Of a stretch of 16,465 bases of DNA, positions 7,158 to 13,470 are shown piece by piece. Source of the stretch: ZLKRG08 sp051006515 (GTDB lineage: Bacteria > Actinomycetota > Actinomycetes > Nanopelagicales > Nanopelagicaceae). The position numbers and the translations under genes are program-made. The notes below the pieces were generated by a model, which was not told the DNA's origin, ran no database searches, and worked only from the letters and a program-made list of their open reading frames with translations. Within the stretch, counting starts at the first letter, position 1; each line of letters starts with the position of its first letter. The stretch is taken from assembly GCA_051006515.1 (NCBI GenBank), contig JBPCTD010000017.1, forward strand, positions 1 through 16,465. The letters run 5' to 3'.

Positions 7158-8599
7158 TTAAGAGCTCCGATCCATTCTAAAAAGAGTCGAACTCCCCAGC
7201 CAGTACCGCCCTTAGGATTTTCGCCAGCATCTGCATCTGCGCGACCTACTCCGGCAATATCTAGATGTGCCCACTTAATTGCGCCAACATTATCAATTGC
7301 AAAACGCTCTAAGAAGAGCGCTGCAGTTACTGATCCTCCACCAAAATCACCTTTATCTGCGGTGTGATTGAGATCCGCAATATCTGATTCAAGTGCACTC
7401 TGGTAATCATCGATTAATGGCATATGCCAAACACGATCGCCTGATTCTTCGCCAGCGCTCTTTAGCGCATTTACCAATTTCTTATCTCGGGAATAGAGCG
7501 CGGCATACTGTTTGCCAAGACCTAAAGAAGCGGCGCCAGTTAATGTTGCAATATCAATTAAATAATCAGGTTGTAGATGCTTAACCGCATATGCAAGTCC
7601 GTCTGCCAAAACCAATCTACCTTCGGCATCAGTGTTCAAAACCTCTACGGTCTTTCCACCGTAATGCTTGATTACATCTCCTGGACGCTGCGAAGTTCCA
7701 GATAAAGAATTTTCCGCCACCATCAATAGAGCAGTTACTTTCACGCTAGTTTTCAATTTTGATAAAGCGCTCATGGTTGCAATACAAGCTGCAACTCCAG
7801 CCATATCGCTCTTCATAGCAATCATGTTGTCATAAGGGCGCTTTAGAGAAATGCCTCCGGTATCAAAAGTAATTCCTTTGCCCACTAAAACTACATGAGT
7901 CTTTGCTTTAGCCGGTGAGTATGTAATTTTTATAAATCTTGGACCAGGATTCGGTGATGAACCGCCAACTGCCAATAAACCACCAAATTCATTTAGCTCT
8001 TTGCCTGATTTAACTTCTACCTTGCAGCCGGTTGCCAACTTCTTTGCTTCTTTAGCAATCCAAGCAGGGTTTTTTATGTTGGACGGTGTGTGGATCAATC
8101 TACGTGCTGAATTCACTGCGTCCGAAACAACTTGAGCTTGCTCAATAACTTTCGGTTCAACTCTTGGGATTTCAAGAATCGCGGTAGCGCTCTTGCTGCC
8201 GCTCTTCATATTCCATTGGAAACTTCCTAAATTTGCTGAAATTAAGAAAGATTTTGCTGCGTCGGCTATTAAATTTAAATCAACGAATACTGAATCGCTC
8301 TTTCCTCTTAACTTACGACCAACTGCTGCACCTGCTAAACGAATATCACTTGGAGTGGACTTGCCAAAAGAGATGAAGGTAAGACGTTCGCATTTATATC
8401 CATTAGCGCTTACCGGAATATCGAAAGCTTCTCCAGCTTTAAGAGGCTTATCAATTGTGGTGAAAAATGAAAGTTCATCAGCTAAATTCAAATCAAATAG
8501 CTTCTCGATTGCCGGAGCTTCCACCTTGCCGTCAAATACCGGCAGAAAAATTTGATGGGATTTTTTCGAGAGCTGATCTGCGCGCTGAAAGTTAAGCAT
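7154..8599 (-). CDS. pepA: Leucyl aminopeptidase (M17 family)
   Basis: A 481-residue cytosolic metallopeptidase. The N-terminal macro-like domain (about 1-155) is divergent, as usual. The C-terminal catalytic domain shows GKGITFDTGGISLK near 238-251 (metal-binding Lys and Asp), KSDMAG, and the family signature NTDAEGRL near 318-325 (metal-binding Asp/Glu and the catalytic Arg). It removes N-terminal residues such as Leu from peptides, normally as a hexamer with two metal ions. All key residues are present and the length is typical. The start is supported by a TAAATT -10 box 7 nt upstream. It probably serves general peptide turnover, with no evident link to the overlapping methyltransferase. 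Confidence 0.94.
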   Translation of the reverse strand: MLNFQRADQLSKKSHQIFLPVFDGKVEAPAIEKLFDLNLADELSFFTTIDKPLKAGEAFDIPVSANGYKCERLTFISFGKSTPSDIRLAGAAVGRKLRGKSDSVFVDLNLIADAAKSFLISANLGSFQWNMKSGSKSATAILEIPRVEPKVIEQAQVVSDAVNSARRLIHTPSNIKNPAWIAKEAKKLATGCKVEVKSGKELNEFGGLLAVGGSSPNPGPRFIKITYSPAKAKTHVVLVGKGITFDTGGISLKRPYDNMIAMKSDMAGVAACIATMSALSKLKTSVKVTALLMVAENSLSGTSQRPGDVIKHYGGKTVEVLNTDAEGRLVLADGLAYAVKHLQPDYLIDIATLTGAASLGLGKQYAALYSRDKKLVNALKSAGEESGDRVWHMPLIDDYQSALESDIADLNHTADKGDFGGGSVTAALFLERFAIDNVGAIKWAHLDIAGVGRADADAGENPKGGTGWGVRLFLEWIGALK

Positions 8600-8606
8600 G
8601 CGCGTG

Positions 8607-8612
8607 AATTTA
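8607..8612 (-). promoter_or_regulatory. -10 box for a leaderless aminopeptidase transcript
   Basis: TAAATT on the minus strand is followed by 7 nt (CACGCGC) and the pepA ATG. It lies in the 34-bp gap behind the DUF3117 stop. No clear -35 was seen. Confidence 0.5.
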
Positions 8613-8633
8613 CTACTTAATCTGGTTTATTTC

Positions 8634-8813
8634 TTACTTCTTAATAAGTTGCACTGCTGCTTGGAGGGCGCTTCCTAAATTTGCCGCCTCTTCGCCATTT
8701 AGCTCGACTACTAAACGTCCGCCACCTTCTAGCGGGATTCGCATAACTAGGCTGCGGGCTTCTTTGGTGACCTCCATAGGTCCATCACCTGTTCTGGGCT
8801 TCATCGCGGCCAT
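8634..8813 (-). CDS. DUF3117 small conserved actinobacterial protein
   Basis: A 59-residue protein, MAAMKPRTGDGPMEVTKE... then RIPLEGGGRLVVELNGEEAA, the near-invariant DUF3117 sequence of Actinobacteria (Mycobacterium Rv1211 is one, from memory). Its function is unknown to me; it has no signal peptide or membrane helix. A TTG 15 bp upstream is in frame, but the ATG at 8813 is chosen because the protein then begins MAAMKPRTGDGP as in relatives and a perfect GGAGGA lies 7 nt before it. The TTG would sit inside that site. It is the only gene here with both a strong Shine-Dalgarno and a two-box promoter, suggesting high and possibly regulated expression. Confidence 0.93.
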   Translation of the reverse strand: MAAMKPRTGDGPMEVTKEARSLVMRIPLEGGGRLVVELNGEEAANLGSALQAAVQLIKK

Positions 8814-8820
8814 AGTCAAT

Positions 8821-8826
8821 TCCTCC
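8821..8826 (-). promoter_or_regulatory. Strong Shine-Dalgarno GGAGGA of the DUF3117 gene
   Basis: GGAGGA on the minus strand with a 7-nt spacer to the ATG at 8813 decides the start. Most neighbouring genes are leaderless or coupled, so this site stands out. Confidence 0.85.
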
Positions 8827-8867
8827 AAATGATGCTGCTGGGTATTGCTTAGTAAAAGCAGAGGAGA

Positions 8868-8896
8868 ATTATCTCAAGGTTGAGCCTTTGGCTCAA
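8868..8896 (-). promoter_or_regulatory. Probable promoter of the DUF3117 gene
   Basis: Reading the minus strand, TTGAGC (8891-8896, 4 of 6 with the -35 consensus) is followed by exactly 17 nt and GATAAT (8868-8873, 5 of 6 with the -10 consensus). Transcription would start near 8860 and leave a leader of roughly 45-50 nt carrying the GGAGGA. The -35 box is one arm of a palindrome. Confidence 0.5.
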
Positions 8897-8911
8897 ATCG
8901 GCAGATTTGAG
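8873..8911. repeat. Chain of alternative inverted repeats over the DUF3117 promoter
   Basis: On the + strand four short segments can pair in turn: CTCAA (8873-8877) with TTGAG (8880-8884); TTGAGCC (8880-8886) with GGCTCAA (8890-8896), loop TTT; and CTCAAATC (8892-8899) with GATTTGAG (8904-8911), loop GGCA. The last two stems share segment 8892-8896 and cannot form together. The central palindrome covers the -35 and spacer, which suits an operator. No T-run follows on either strand, so a simple intrinsic terminator is unlikely. Confidence 0.55.
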
Positions 8912-8919
8912 TTAAGGCC

Positions 8920-8950
8920 TACCTAATTAATACCTAATTAATACCTAATT
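8920..8950. repeat. 11-bp direct tandem repeat, about 2.8 copies
   Basis: The unit TACCTAATTAA repeats at 8920-8930, 8931-8941 and partly at 8942-8950. The array covers the stop codon and last four codons of the sigma-region-4 gene and supplies several extra stops just behind it. It looks like replication slippage and may vary between strains. Confidence 0.9.
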
Positions 8951-9122
8951 CACGCGCGAGCGCGGCCTTGCCCGCTTTGATGATTCTGGCCACAGATTCG
9001 GTCGGTACCCCAAGTAATTCAGCGATCTGCTCTGCACTTTTATTGCCAAGGTAATGTGCACGCAGAACTAATTGGTACTCCTCTGGAAGCGATTGAATAA
9101 CTTCAATTATTAGGCGCTCCAC
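8934..9122 (-). CDS. Stand-alone sigma-70 region-4 helix-turn-helix mini-protein
   Basis: A 62-residue protein. It matches only region 4 of ECF-type sigma factors: SLPEEYQLVLRAHYLGNKS followed by the helix-turn-helix AEQIAELLGVPTESVARIIK (about 30-49) and KAALARELG. Region 2, needed to bind the -10 element and core RNA polymerase, is absent, and none is encoded just upstream, where the LOG gene ends 11 bp away. It starts at GTG; only a weak AGAG precedes it. It may be a real small regulator that binds -35-like DNA or the beta flap, or the remnant of a sigE-like gene, since sigE sits in this neighbourhood in Mycobacterium. The intact frame and preserved helix-turn-helix favour a working protein. 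Confidence 0.75.
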   Translation of the reverse strand: MERLIIEVIQSLPEEYQLVLRAHYLGNKSAEQIAELLGVPTESVARIIKAGKAALARELGIN

Positions 9123-9133
9123 AATCTCTAAGT

Positions 9134-9682
9134 TTACTTAATAGAGATGTGATCTAGCGCTTGCTCAACAGAACGCGCCCAAAATATCAACTCACGCTGG
9201 CCTGGCTTAACAAATTTCTCTCGTTCTAGGTGGTCAAGTAATTCTGCTAATGGTTTATATAAATCAAATGGATCAAGAATGGCAATTGGCTTGTCATGGA
9301 ATTTTAAGAATCGTCCAACCCAAATTTCGAAGAACTCTTCTAAGGTTCCAGGACCTCCTGGTAAAACAATAAAAGCATCAGATAAATTCTCAATTAAACC
9401 TTTTCGTTCGCGCATATTATTAACAACATGCAACTCATCGCTATCGTGATCTGCAAATTCAATATTCTTTAATTGTTCTGGAATAACTCCAATTGTCTTG
9501 CCACCATTTTCTCTGGTTGCTTTAGCTACTGCGCCCATAGAGGAGATACGTCCGCCACCTGAAACCAGGGTCCAATTACGCAAACCTATGCCCGCGCCTA
9601 ATTCACTTGATAGTTGAATGTACTTCTCATCAATAGCAGGAGAGGATGAGCAGAAAACGCAGACTCGCATCGCTTGTGGCAT
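9134..9682 (-). CDS. LOG-family protein (TIGR00730), probable nucleoside 5'-monophosphate phosphoribohydrolase
   Basis: A 182-residue Rossmann-fold protein with VCVFCSSSPAID near the N-terminus, LVSGGGRISSMGAVAKA (the nucleotide-binding GGG segment) and the family signature PGGPGTLEE at about 108-116. LOG proteins cleave the base from nucleoside 5'-monophosphates, including cytokinin nucleotides; in most bacteria the physiological substrate is unclear, and some members were long misnamed lysine decarboxylases. Two starts are possible: MPQAMRVC and the internal MRVC. The first is preferred because a TAGCCT box lies exactly 6 nt before it. It diverges from dapD with only 22 bp between start codons; a LOG gene also lies near dapD in Mycobacterium. 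Confidence 0.9.
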   Translation of the reverse strand: MPQAMRVCVFCSSSPAIDEKYIQLSSELGAGIGLRNWTLVSGGGRISSMGAVAKATRENGGKTIGVIPEQLKNIEFADHDSDELHVVNNMRERKGLIENLSDAFIVLPGGPGTLEEFFEIWVGRFLKFHDKPIAILDPFDLYKPLAELLDHLEREKFVKPGQRELIFWARSVEQALDHISIK

Positions 9683-9688
9683 TGGAGA

Positions 9689-9694
9689 AGGCTA
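9689..9694 (-). promoter_or_regulatory. -10 box for a leaderless LOG-gene transcript
   Basis: TAGCCT on the minus strand, then TCTCCA (6 nt) and the ATG at 9682. It shares two base pairs (9693-9694) with the dapD -10 box on the other strand. Confidence 0.5.
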
Positions 9695-9698
9695 GTAT
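9693..9698 (+). promoter_or_regulatory. -10 box for a leaderless dapD transcript
   Basis: TAGTAT, then GCGCTC (6 nt) and the dapD ATG at 9705. There is no Shine-Dalgarno at a useful distance and no clear -35. It overlaps the divergent LOG -10 box. Confidence 0.55.
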
Positions 9699-9704
9699 GC
9701 GCTC

Positions 9705-10622
9705 ATGCCTATTGCATCCGGCCACGGTGTCGCAACCATCACCAAAGATGGCGTGATTTTGGATGTTTGGTACCCGAACCCCAGCATCACTCCTCTATCT
9801 GGGGAACCTGATGTTGCGCTTAAAGCGCTGGCTAAATCAGATCCGATCCGTGAAGTATCTCGAGAATTGGTATCAGTTCAAATAGATACAGAAGTTGCGC
9901 CAAAAGATGCCAAAGATGCATACCTTCGCTTGCATCTACTTTCACATAGATTGATTAAGCCACATGGGCTTTCACTTGAAGGTATTTTCGGATTATTAAC
10001 AAATGTGGTTTGGACAAATCATGGTCCTTGCCAAGTAGATGGCTTTGAATTGGTACGAGCCAAGTTACAAGCAACACACGGACAAGTTACAGTTTATTCA
10101 GTTGATAAATTTCCGCGAATGGTTGATTATGTAATTCCATCTGGTGTGCGTATTGCAGATGCTGATCGTGTGAGATTAGGAGCTTATCTTTCAAGTGGCA
10201 CAACAGTGATGCATGAAGGATTTGTTAACTTTAACGCCGGAACTTTAGGTACATCTATGGTCGAAGGTCGCATCTCAGCAGGCGTTGTAGTTGGCGATGG
10301 AAGTGATATCGGTGGTGGCGCTTCGATAATGGGAACTTTATCCGGTGGTGGTAAAGAAGTAATTTCCATTGGAGAAAAATCTTTACTTGGAGCCAACTCA
10401 GGACTTGGAATTTCTCTAGGAGATAACTGTGTCGTTGAAGCTGGCACATATGTAACAGCTGCTGCCAAAGTTACTTTGCCCGATGGGCAGATTGTAAAAG
10501 CTGCGCAATTAAGCGGTGGTAACAATTTACTATTTAGACGCAACTCCCAAAGCGGCGCACTAGAAGTAGTAACCAAAAATGGCTCTTGGGGCGGCCTTAA
10601 CTCAATTCTGCATAAAAATTAA
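9705..10622 (+). CDS. dapD: 2,3,4,5-tetrahydropyridine-2,6-dicarboxylate N-succinyltransferase
   Basis: A 305-residue protein of the actinobacterial DapD type. The N-terminal alpha/beta part (1 to about 150) includes HGVATITKDGVILDVWYPNP and PHGLSLEGIFGLLTNVVWT. The second half is a left-handed beta-helix of hexapeptide repeats (about 155-275: GVRIADADRVRLGAYL, GVVVGDGSDIGGGASI, GDNCVVEAGTYV). VMHEGFVNFNAG near 168-179 carries the acidic residue expected to be catalytic. The enzyme succinylates tetrahydrodipicolinate with succinyl-CoA, a step to meso-diaminopimelate for peptidoglycan and lysine, and works as a trimer. The length is near the 310-320 residues usual for this subgroup. It is transcribed alone and ends 6 bp from the convergent SpoIID gene, with no obvious terminator between. 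Confidence 0.94.
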   Translation: MPIASGHGVATITKDGVILDVWYPNPSITPLSGEPDVALKALAKSDPIREVSRELVSVQIDTEVAPKDAKDAYLRLHLLSHRLIKPHGLSLEGIFGLLTNVVWTNHGPCQVDGFELVRAKLQATHGQVTVYSVDKFPRMVDYVIPSGVRIADADRVRLGAYLSSGTTVMHEGFVNFNAGTLGTSMVEGRISAGVVVGDGSDIGGGASIMGTLSGGGKEVISIGEKSLLGANSGLGISLGDNCVVEAGTYVTAAAKVTLPDGQIVKAAQLSGGNNLLFRRNSQSGALEVVTKNGSWGGLNSILHKN

Positions 10623-10628
10623 TTGCCT

Positions 10629-11813
10629 TTACGGCACAACTCTAAAGAAATTACCAGGTAACCCAGTTCGAGATCTAAAAGTTTCTAAACGTAAGGAAAC
10701 TTGAGTGCCATTTAAACTCGTGGCGTAGATTCTCTTATCAACAATCTCTAATTTGCTCACATCCAAAAGTCCAAATGCTTTTGCCACTACAGATCCTGCC
10801 ACGCTTCTTTGCCAACTTGAGAAATTAGGATTTGCTTTAGGGTCCAAACTAACTGGATCCGCGACGGGAACTAAATAATCAAAAGCAGTACCGAATGCTG
10901 CCAAGGAGCTTTCGGTGACTCCGCCAGATGAAGAAGAATAAAAGGCATTTATAGGTTCGCCTTTATAAGTAATGGTTAAGCCAAAGTACTCATCAACGCT
11001 TGTTTGATCAACTGCAGCTTTCCATAAGTTGCCAAATCTCGGTTCAGTTATTTTGCTTAAGCCAACAAATAATTGATCTTTAGTATTTCCAAATAGATCG
11101 CAATCGCAACTCTTACGATAATTCCCGGCTTTAGATATTGCATAAGTCCGAGCTGCAATTGCTTGAGCCCTTAGGGATTCCGTTGGCCACGAAGAGGAAA
11201 CTTCAGAGACGCCATACAAATATTCATCCTTTAAACGCACAGTATTGGTAACTTCAAAACTCTTGCCGACGGTTACCAAATTTATCCGTCCAAATTGATA
11301 TCGACTCCATTTTCCTGCGTTAAAAGAGATGATGGCAGTCGGACCTTCAAGGAATCTGGTTCCGGTCCAATCAATAGTTAATTCGTTCTGAGCAGACAAA
11401 GTTGCAATGGTGACTTTATTGCGAACTACCGTTGTCGTTATTCCTTCTGGAGTAAAGCGAAAATTAGCCACACTCTGCTTGTCGTTAATTTGCAAATCGT
11501 TTATCCAGAGCGACCCAACATCGCTCATTAGCTTTATCGAAGCCTTTGTGAGTTTAGTTCCGATATTTACTCGCACATCAAACCAATCTGCCATTGGTTC
11601 AACATTTACGCCAGTGTAGTAATACTTCAAAATTTCTTCGGCGCTCTTGCCATCTAAAGCCATTGCTTTTGCGCCGATTTGGCTAAGTCCAACTCCGTGG
11701 CCAAAACCATTGCCTTCAAAGTTAAAAGTGGTCTCAGCTTTAGCGGCGTTAAAAGAAATTATGAGTGAAGTTAAAATTGCTAAGAATGCAATTAACTTTT
11801 TAAACGTCCTCAT
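10629..11813 (-). CDS. Secreted SpoIID/LytB-domain protein
   Basis: From the chosen ATG the protein has 394 residues. It begins with a signal peptide (MRTFKK, a hydrophobic stretch, likely cleavage after NAAKA near residue 26). The GNGFGHGVGLSQIGA motif is at about 34-48 and the core SEVSSSWPTESLRAQAIAARTYA near 202-224, where the Glu corresponds to the catalytic Glu of SpoIID. SpoIID is a lytic transglycosylase acting on peptidoglycan strands without stem peptides; in a non-sporulating actinobacterium it would be a wall-remodelling enzyme. Having the GHG motif near the N-terminus is usual for actinobacterial members. An upstream ATG at 11858 would add 15 polar residues before the signal peptide and is rejected. 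It overlaps the ABC ATPase gene by 14 bp, so it is probably made with the polysaccharide exporter. Confidence 0.88.
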   Translation of the reverse strand: MRTFKKLIAFLAILTSLIISFNAAKAETTFNFEGNGFGHGVGLSQIGAKAMALDGKSAEEILKYYYTGVNVEPMADWFDVRVNIGTKLTKASIKLMSDVGSLWINDLQINDKQSVANFRFTPEGITTTVVRNKVTIATLSAQNELTIDWTGTRFLEGPTAIISFNAGKWSRYQFGRINLVTVGKSFEVTNTVRLKDEYLYGVSEVSSSWPTESLRAQAIAARTYAISKAGNYRKSCDCDLFGNTKDQLFVGLSKITEPRFGNLWKAAVDQTSVDEYFGLTITYKGEPINAFYSSSSGGVTESSLAAFGTAFDYLVPVADPVSLDPKANPNFSSWQRSVAGSVVAKAFGLLDVSKLEIVDKRIYATSLNGTQVSLRLETFRSRTGLPGNFFRVVP

Positions 11814-12609
11814 TGATGATGGCGCTCTTTCCGACCGCAAGAAAATCTTGGTAAGCATCTACTACATCATTTGGGTTGCCCCCTTCAATCAATTTGCCTT
11901 TATCTAGCCAAGCCACTTCGTTACAAATCTCTCTGATGGTACCGAGCGCATGGCTTACCAGAATCAATGCGCGATTATCGCCGCGAAGTTCCTTTAACTT
12001 ATTAAGGCTCTTCTCTTTAAATCTAGCATCGCCGGTACTTAGCGCTTCATCCACAATTAAAATATCTGGTTTTACTGTCACGGCTACTGAGAAACCTAAA
12101 CGGGCAAACATGCCTGATGAATAGGTACGCATCGGGGCATCAATTGCATCACCTAATTCAGCAAAGTCAGCGATCTCTTCGAAGTGTTCATCTATCTGTT
12201 TGCGCGACAAGCCTGCTGCCAGTCCTCCAAGCAAAACATTTTCACGTCCAGTTAATTTGGGATTAAAGCCAATACCTAGCGCTAATAAAGTAGAAACTCG
12301 ACCATAAACTTCAACTTTGCCAGTTGTCGGCGGCAAAATTCCGCTAATTACGCGCATCAGAGTTGATTTGCCAGCCCCATTGGCACCAACCACGCCAAGC
12401 ACACTGCCGTAATCAATATCTAGATTCACGCCATTTAATGCATTAATGATGCGCGTTTGTTTTCTACCTTTTCCAAGGCTCTTTAATCTTGTAGGAAGAG
12501 TCGCTTTCTTATCAAGCGTAGTTTTATAAATAAGTCCAAGGTTCTGAACTGAAACCGCAATTTCGCCCGGTTTATGTTGGCTGGGATTTAATTCTTCTAG
12601 ATTAGACAC
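11800..12609 (-). CDS. ABC-2 polysaccharide exporter ATP-binding subunit (Wzt/TagH type)
   Basis: A 269-residue ATPase from the chosen GTG. It carries GANGAGKST (Walker A, about 75-83), YSSGM (signature, about 161-165) and ILIVDEAL (Walker B, about 182-190), then SHALGTI (H-loop). The spacer between the first strand and Walker A is long and basic, as in the Wzt/TagH/RfbB group that powers export of O-antigen, teichoic acid or capsule. No C-terminal sugar-binding domain follows, so chain-end recognition by this subunit is not expected. A TTG 9 bp upstream is also possible; the GTG is preferred because GGGAG lies about 10 nt before it and 'MPS' adds nothing conserved. It overlaps the permease gene by 8 bp and the SpoIID gene by 14 bp. 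Confidence 0.9.
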   Translation of the reverse strand: MSNLEELNPSQHKPGEIAVSVQNLGLIYKTTLDKKATLPTRLKSLGKGRKQTRIINALNGVNLDIDYGSVLGVVGANGAGKSTLMRVISGILPPTTGKVEVYGRVSTLLALGIGFNPKLTGRENVLLGGLAAGLSRKQIDEHFEEIADFAELGDAIDAPMRTYSSGMFARLGFSVAVTVKPDILIVDEALSTGDARFKEKSLNKLKELRGDNRALILVSHALGTIREICNEVAWLDKGKLIEGGNPNDVVDAYQDFLAVGKSAIINEDV

Positions 12610-13429
12610 GGACGGCAAACTCCCGCTCTCGAGTTAAGAAAACATAGGTGCCTAACAAGAATGTACCCACCGCCCAAATCGCAGCTTTCGCTACATCAGA
12701 CCAGATTAAACCTTCGTTGTGAACCATAACTCTGGACCAAGAATCCAAAATCGGAAAGAAGGGGTTTATGTTCTTAATAAATGAAATGGAATCTTTCACA
12801 TTTGAGGCTTCATATAAAACTGGAGAAACGTAAAGCAAGGTGCGATTCAAGTATGGCAAAAAGGTAGAGATATCTCGGAAATAAACATTTGCCGCTGAAA
12901 TTAAAATAGCTATGCCTAAACCAAAGAGCAGCGCAATCGCCATGATTAAGGCTCCCCAAAGCATCTCCCAACTAAAATCCAAACCCATTCCAAATTTGAT
13001 GGCAAGAAGTACAGGCAGTGTGGGTAAGAATTTAAAGAATGCCACCACGGTAGTTGATAAAGGCAGTGCTAGCCGTGGAAATGCCGTATTAAGAATTAAT
13101 TTTTCACCCGATGTGACAGCTTTAGCGCCACCATTCATTGCATTACTTACTAAATAAAAGAGAAAGAGGCTGCCAGTGAGATGAACATATCTGGTCTGAT
13201 CTGCATTGCCTGCAATGATGACAATCAATAAGAAATAGACACCTGATAAAAGTAGCGGATTGATTACTAGCCAAAGTTGGCCAAAAAATGAGTCGTAATG
13301 GGTTGCTCTCAATTCTGACCTTGAGTATTCGCTGATGAATGAGCGTCTGGCCCATAAAGATCGCCAATAGCGACCAAGCGGCGGCAAGCTCGCTTTAAAT
13401 GGGGTAAATACTTCTATTGGGCGCTCCAC
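12602..13429 (-). CDS. ABC-2 polysaccharide exporter permease (Wzm/TagG type)
   Basis: The 275-residue membrane protein has six predicted helices after a cytosolic N-terminus. The segments RRSFISEYSRSELRATHYDSFFGQLWLVINPLL (about 29-61) and NVYFRDISTFLPYL (about 187-200) are hallmarks of TagG/Wzm permeases. With the following ATPase it would move an undecaprenyl-linked glycan across the membrane. The start is GTG. A TAACCT box lies 8 nt upstream, slightly off the 6-7 nt seen at other genes here, so its promoter is uncertain; it may instead be read from the glycosyltransferase gene 41 bp upstream. The substrate is not told by the sequence; neighbours suggest a wall-attached glycopolymer. Confidence 0.9.
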   Translation of the reverse strand: MERPIEVFTPFKASLPPLGRYWRSLWARRSFISEYSRSELRATHYDSFFGQLWLVINPLLLSGVYFLLIVIIAGNADQTRYVHLTGSLFLFYLVSNAMNGGAKAVTSGEKLILNTAFPRLALPLSTTVVAFFKFLPTLPVLLAIKFGMGLDFSWEMLWGALIMAIALLFGLGIAILISAANVYFRDISTFLPYLNRTLLYVSPVLYEASNVKDSISFIKNINPFFPILDSWSRVMVHNEGLIWSDVAKAAIWAVGTFLLGTYVFLTREREFAVRV

Positions 13430-13470
13430 GATAGGAAAGGTTACCCGAATAGCGAAGGCGAACTGGTTAA

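Noticed and set aside
8193..8555. 120-codon open frame on the + strand
   Set aside because: It is antisense to the N-terminal domain of the aminopeptidase, with no promoter or Shine-Dalgarno and no known motif.
8814..8828. TTG start giving a 64-residue DUF3117 protein
   Set aside because: The TTG falls within and next to the GGAGGA site, and relatives begin at MAAMKPRTGDGP.
8880..8911. Intrinsic terminator after the sigma-region-4 gene
   Set aside because: The hairpins are real, but no run of T follows on the minus strand, and the palindrome better fits an operator over the next promoter.
10184..10576. 130-codon open frame on the minus strand
   Set aside because: It mirrors the hexapeptide-repeat half of dapD; its Pro/Ser-rich pattern is an artefact of Gly-rich codons on the other strand.
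10624..10636. TGCC-TTTAC-GGCA inverted repeat between dapD and SpoIID as a terminator
   Set aside because: The stem is only 4 bp and no T-tract follows on either strand, so it does not support a terminator call.
11814..11858. Longer SpoIID form starting at 11858
   Set aside because: It would put 15 polar residues before a well-formed signal peptide and lengthen the overlap with the ATPase gene.
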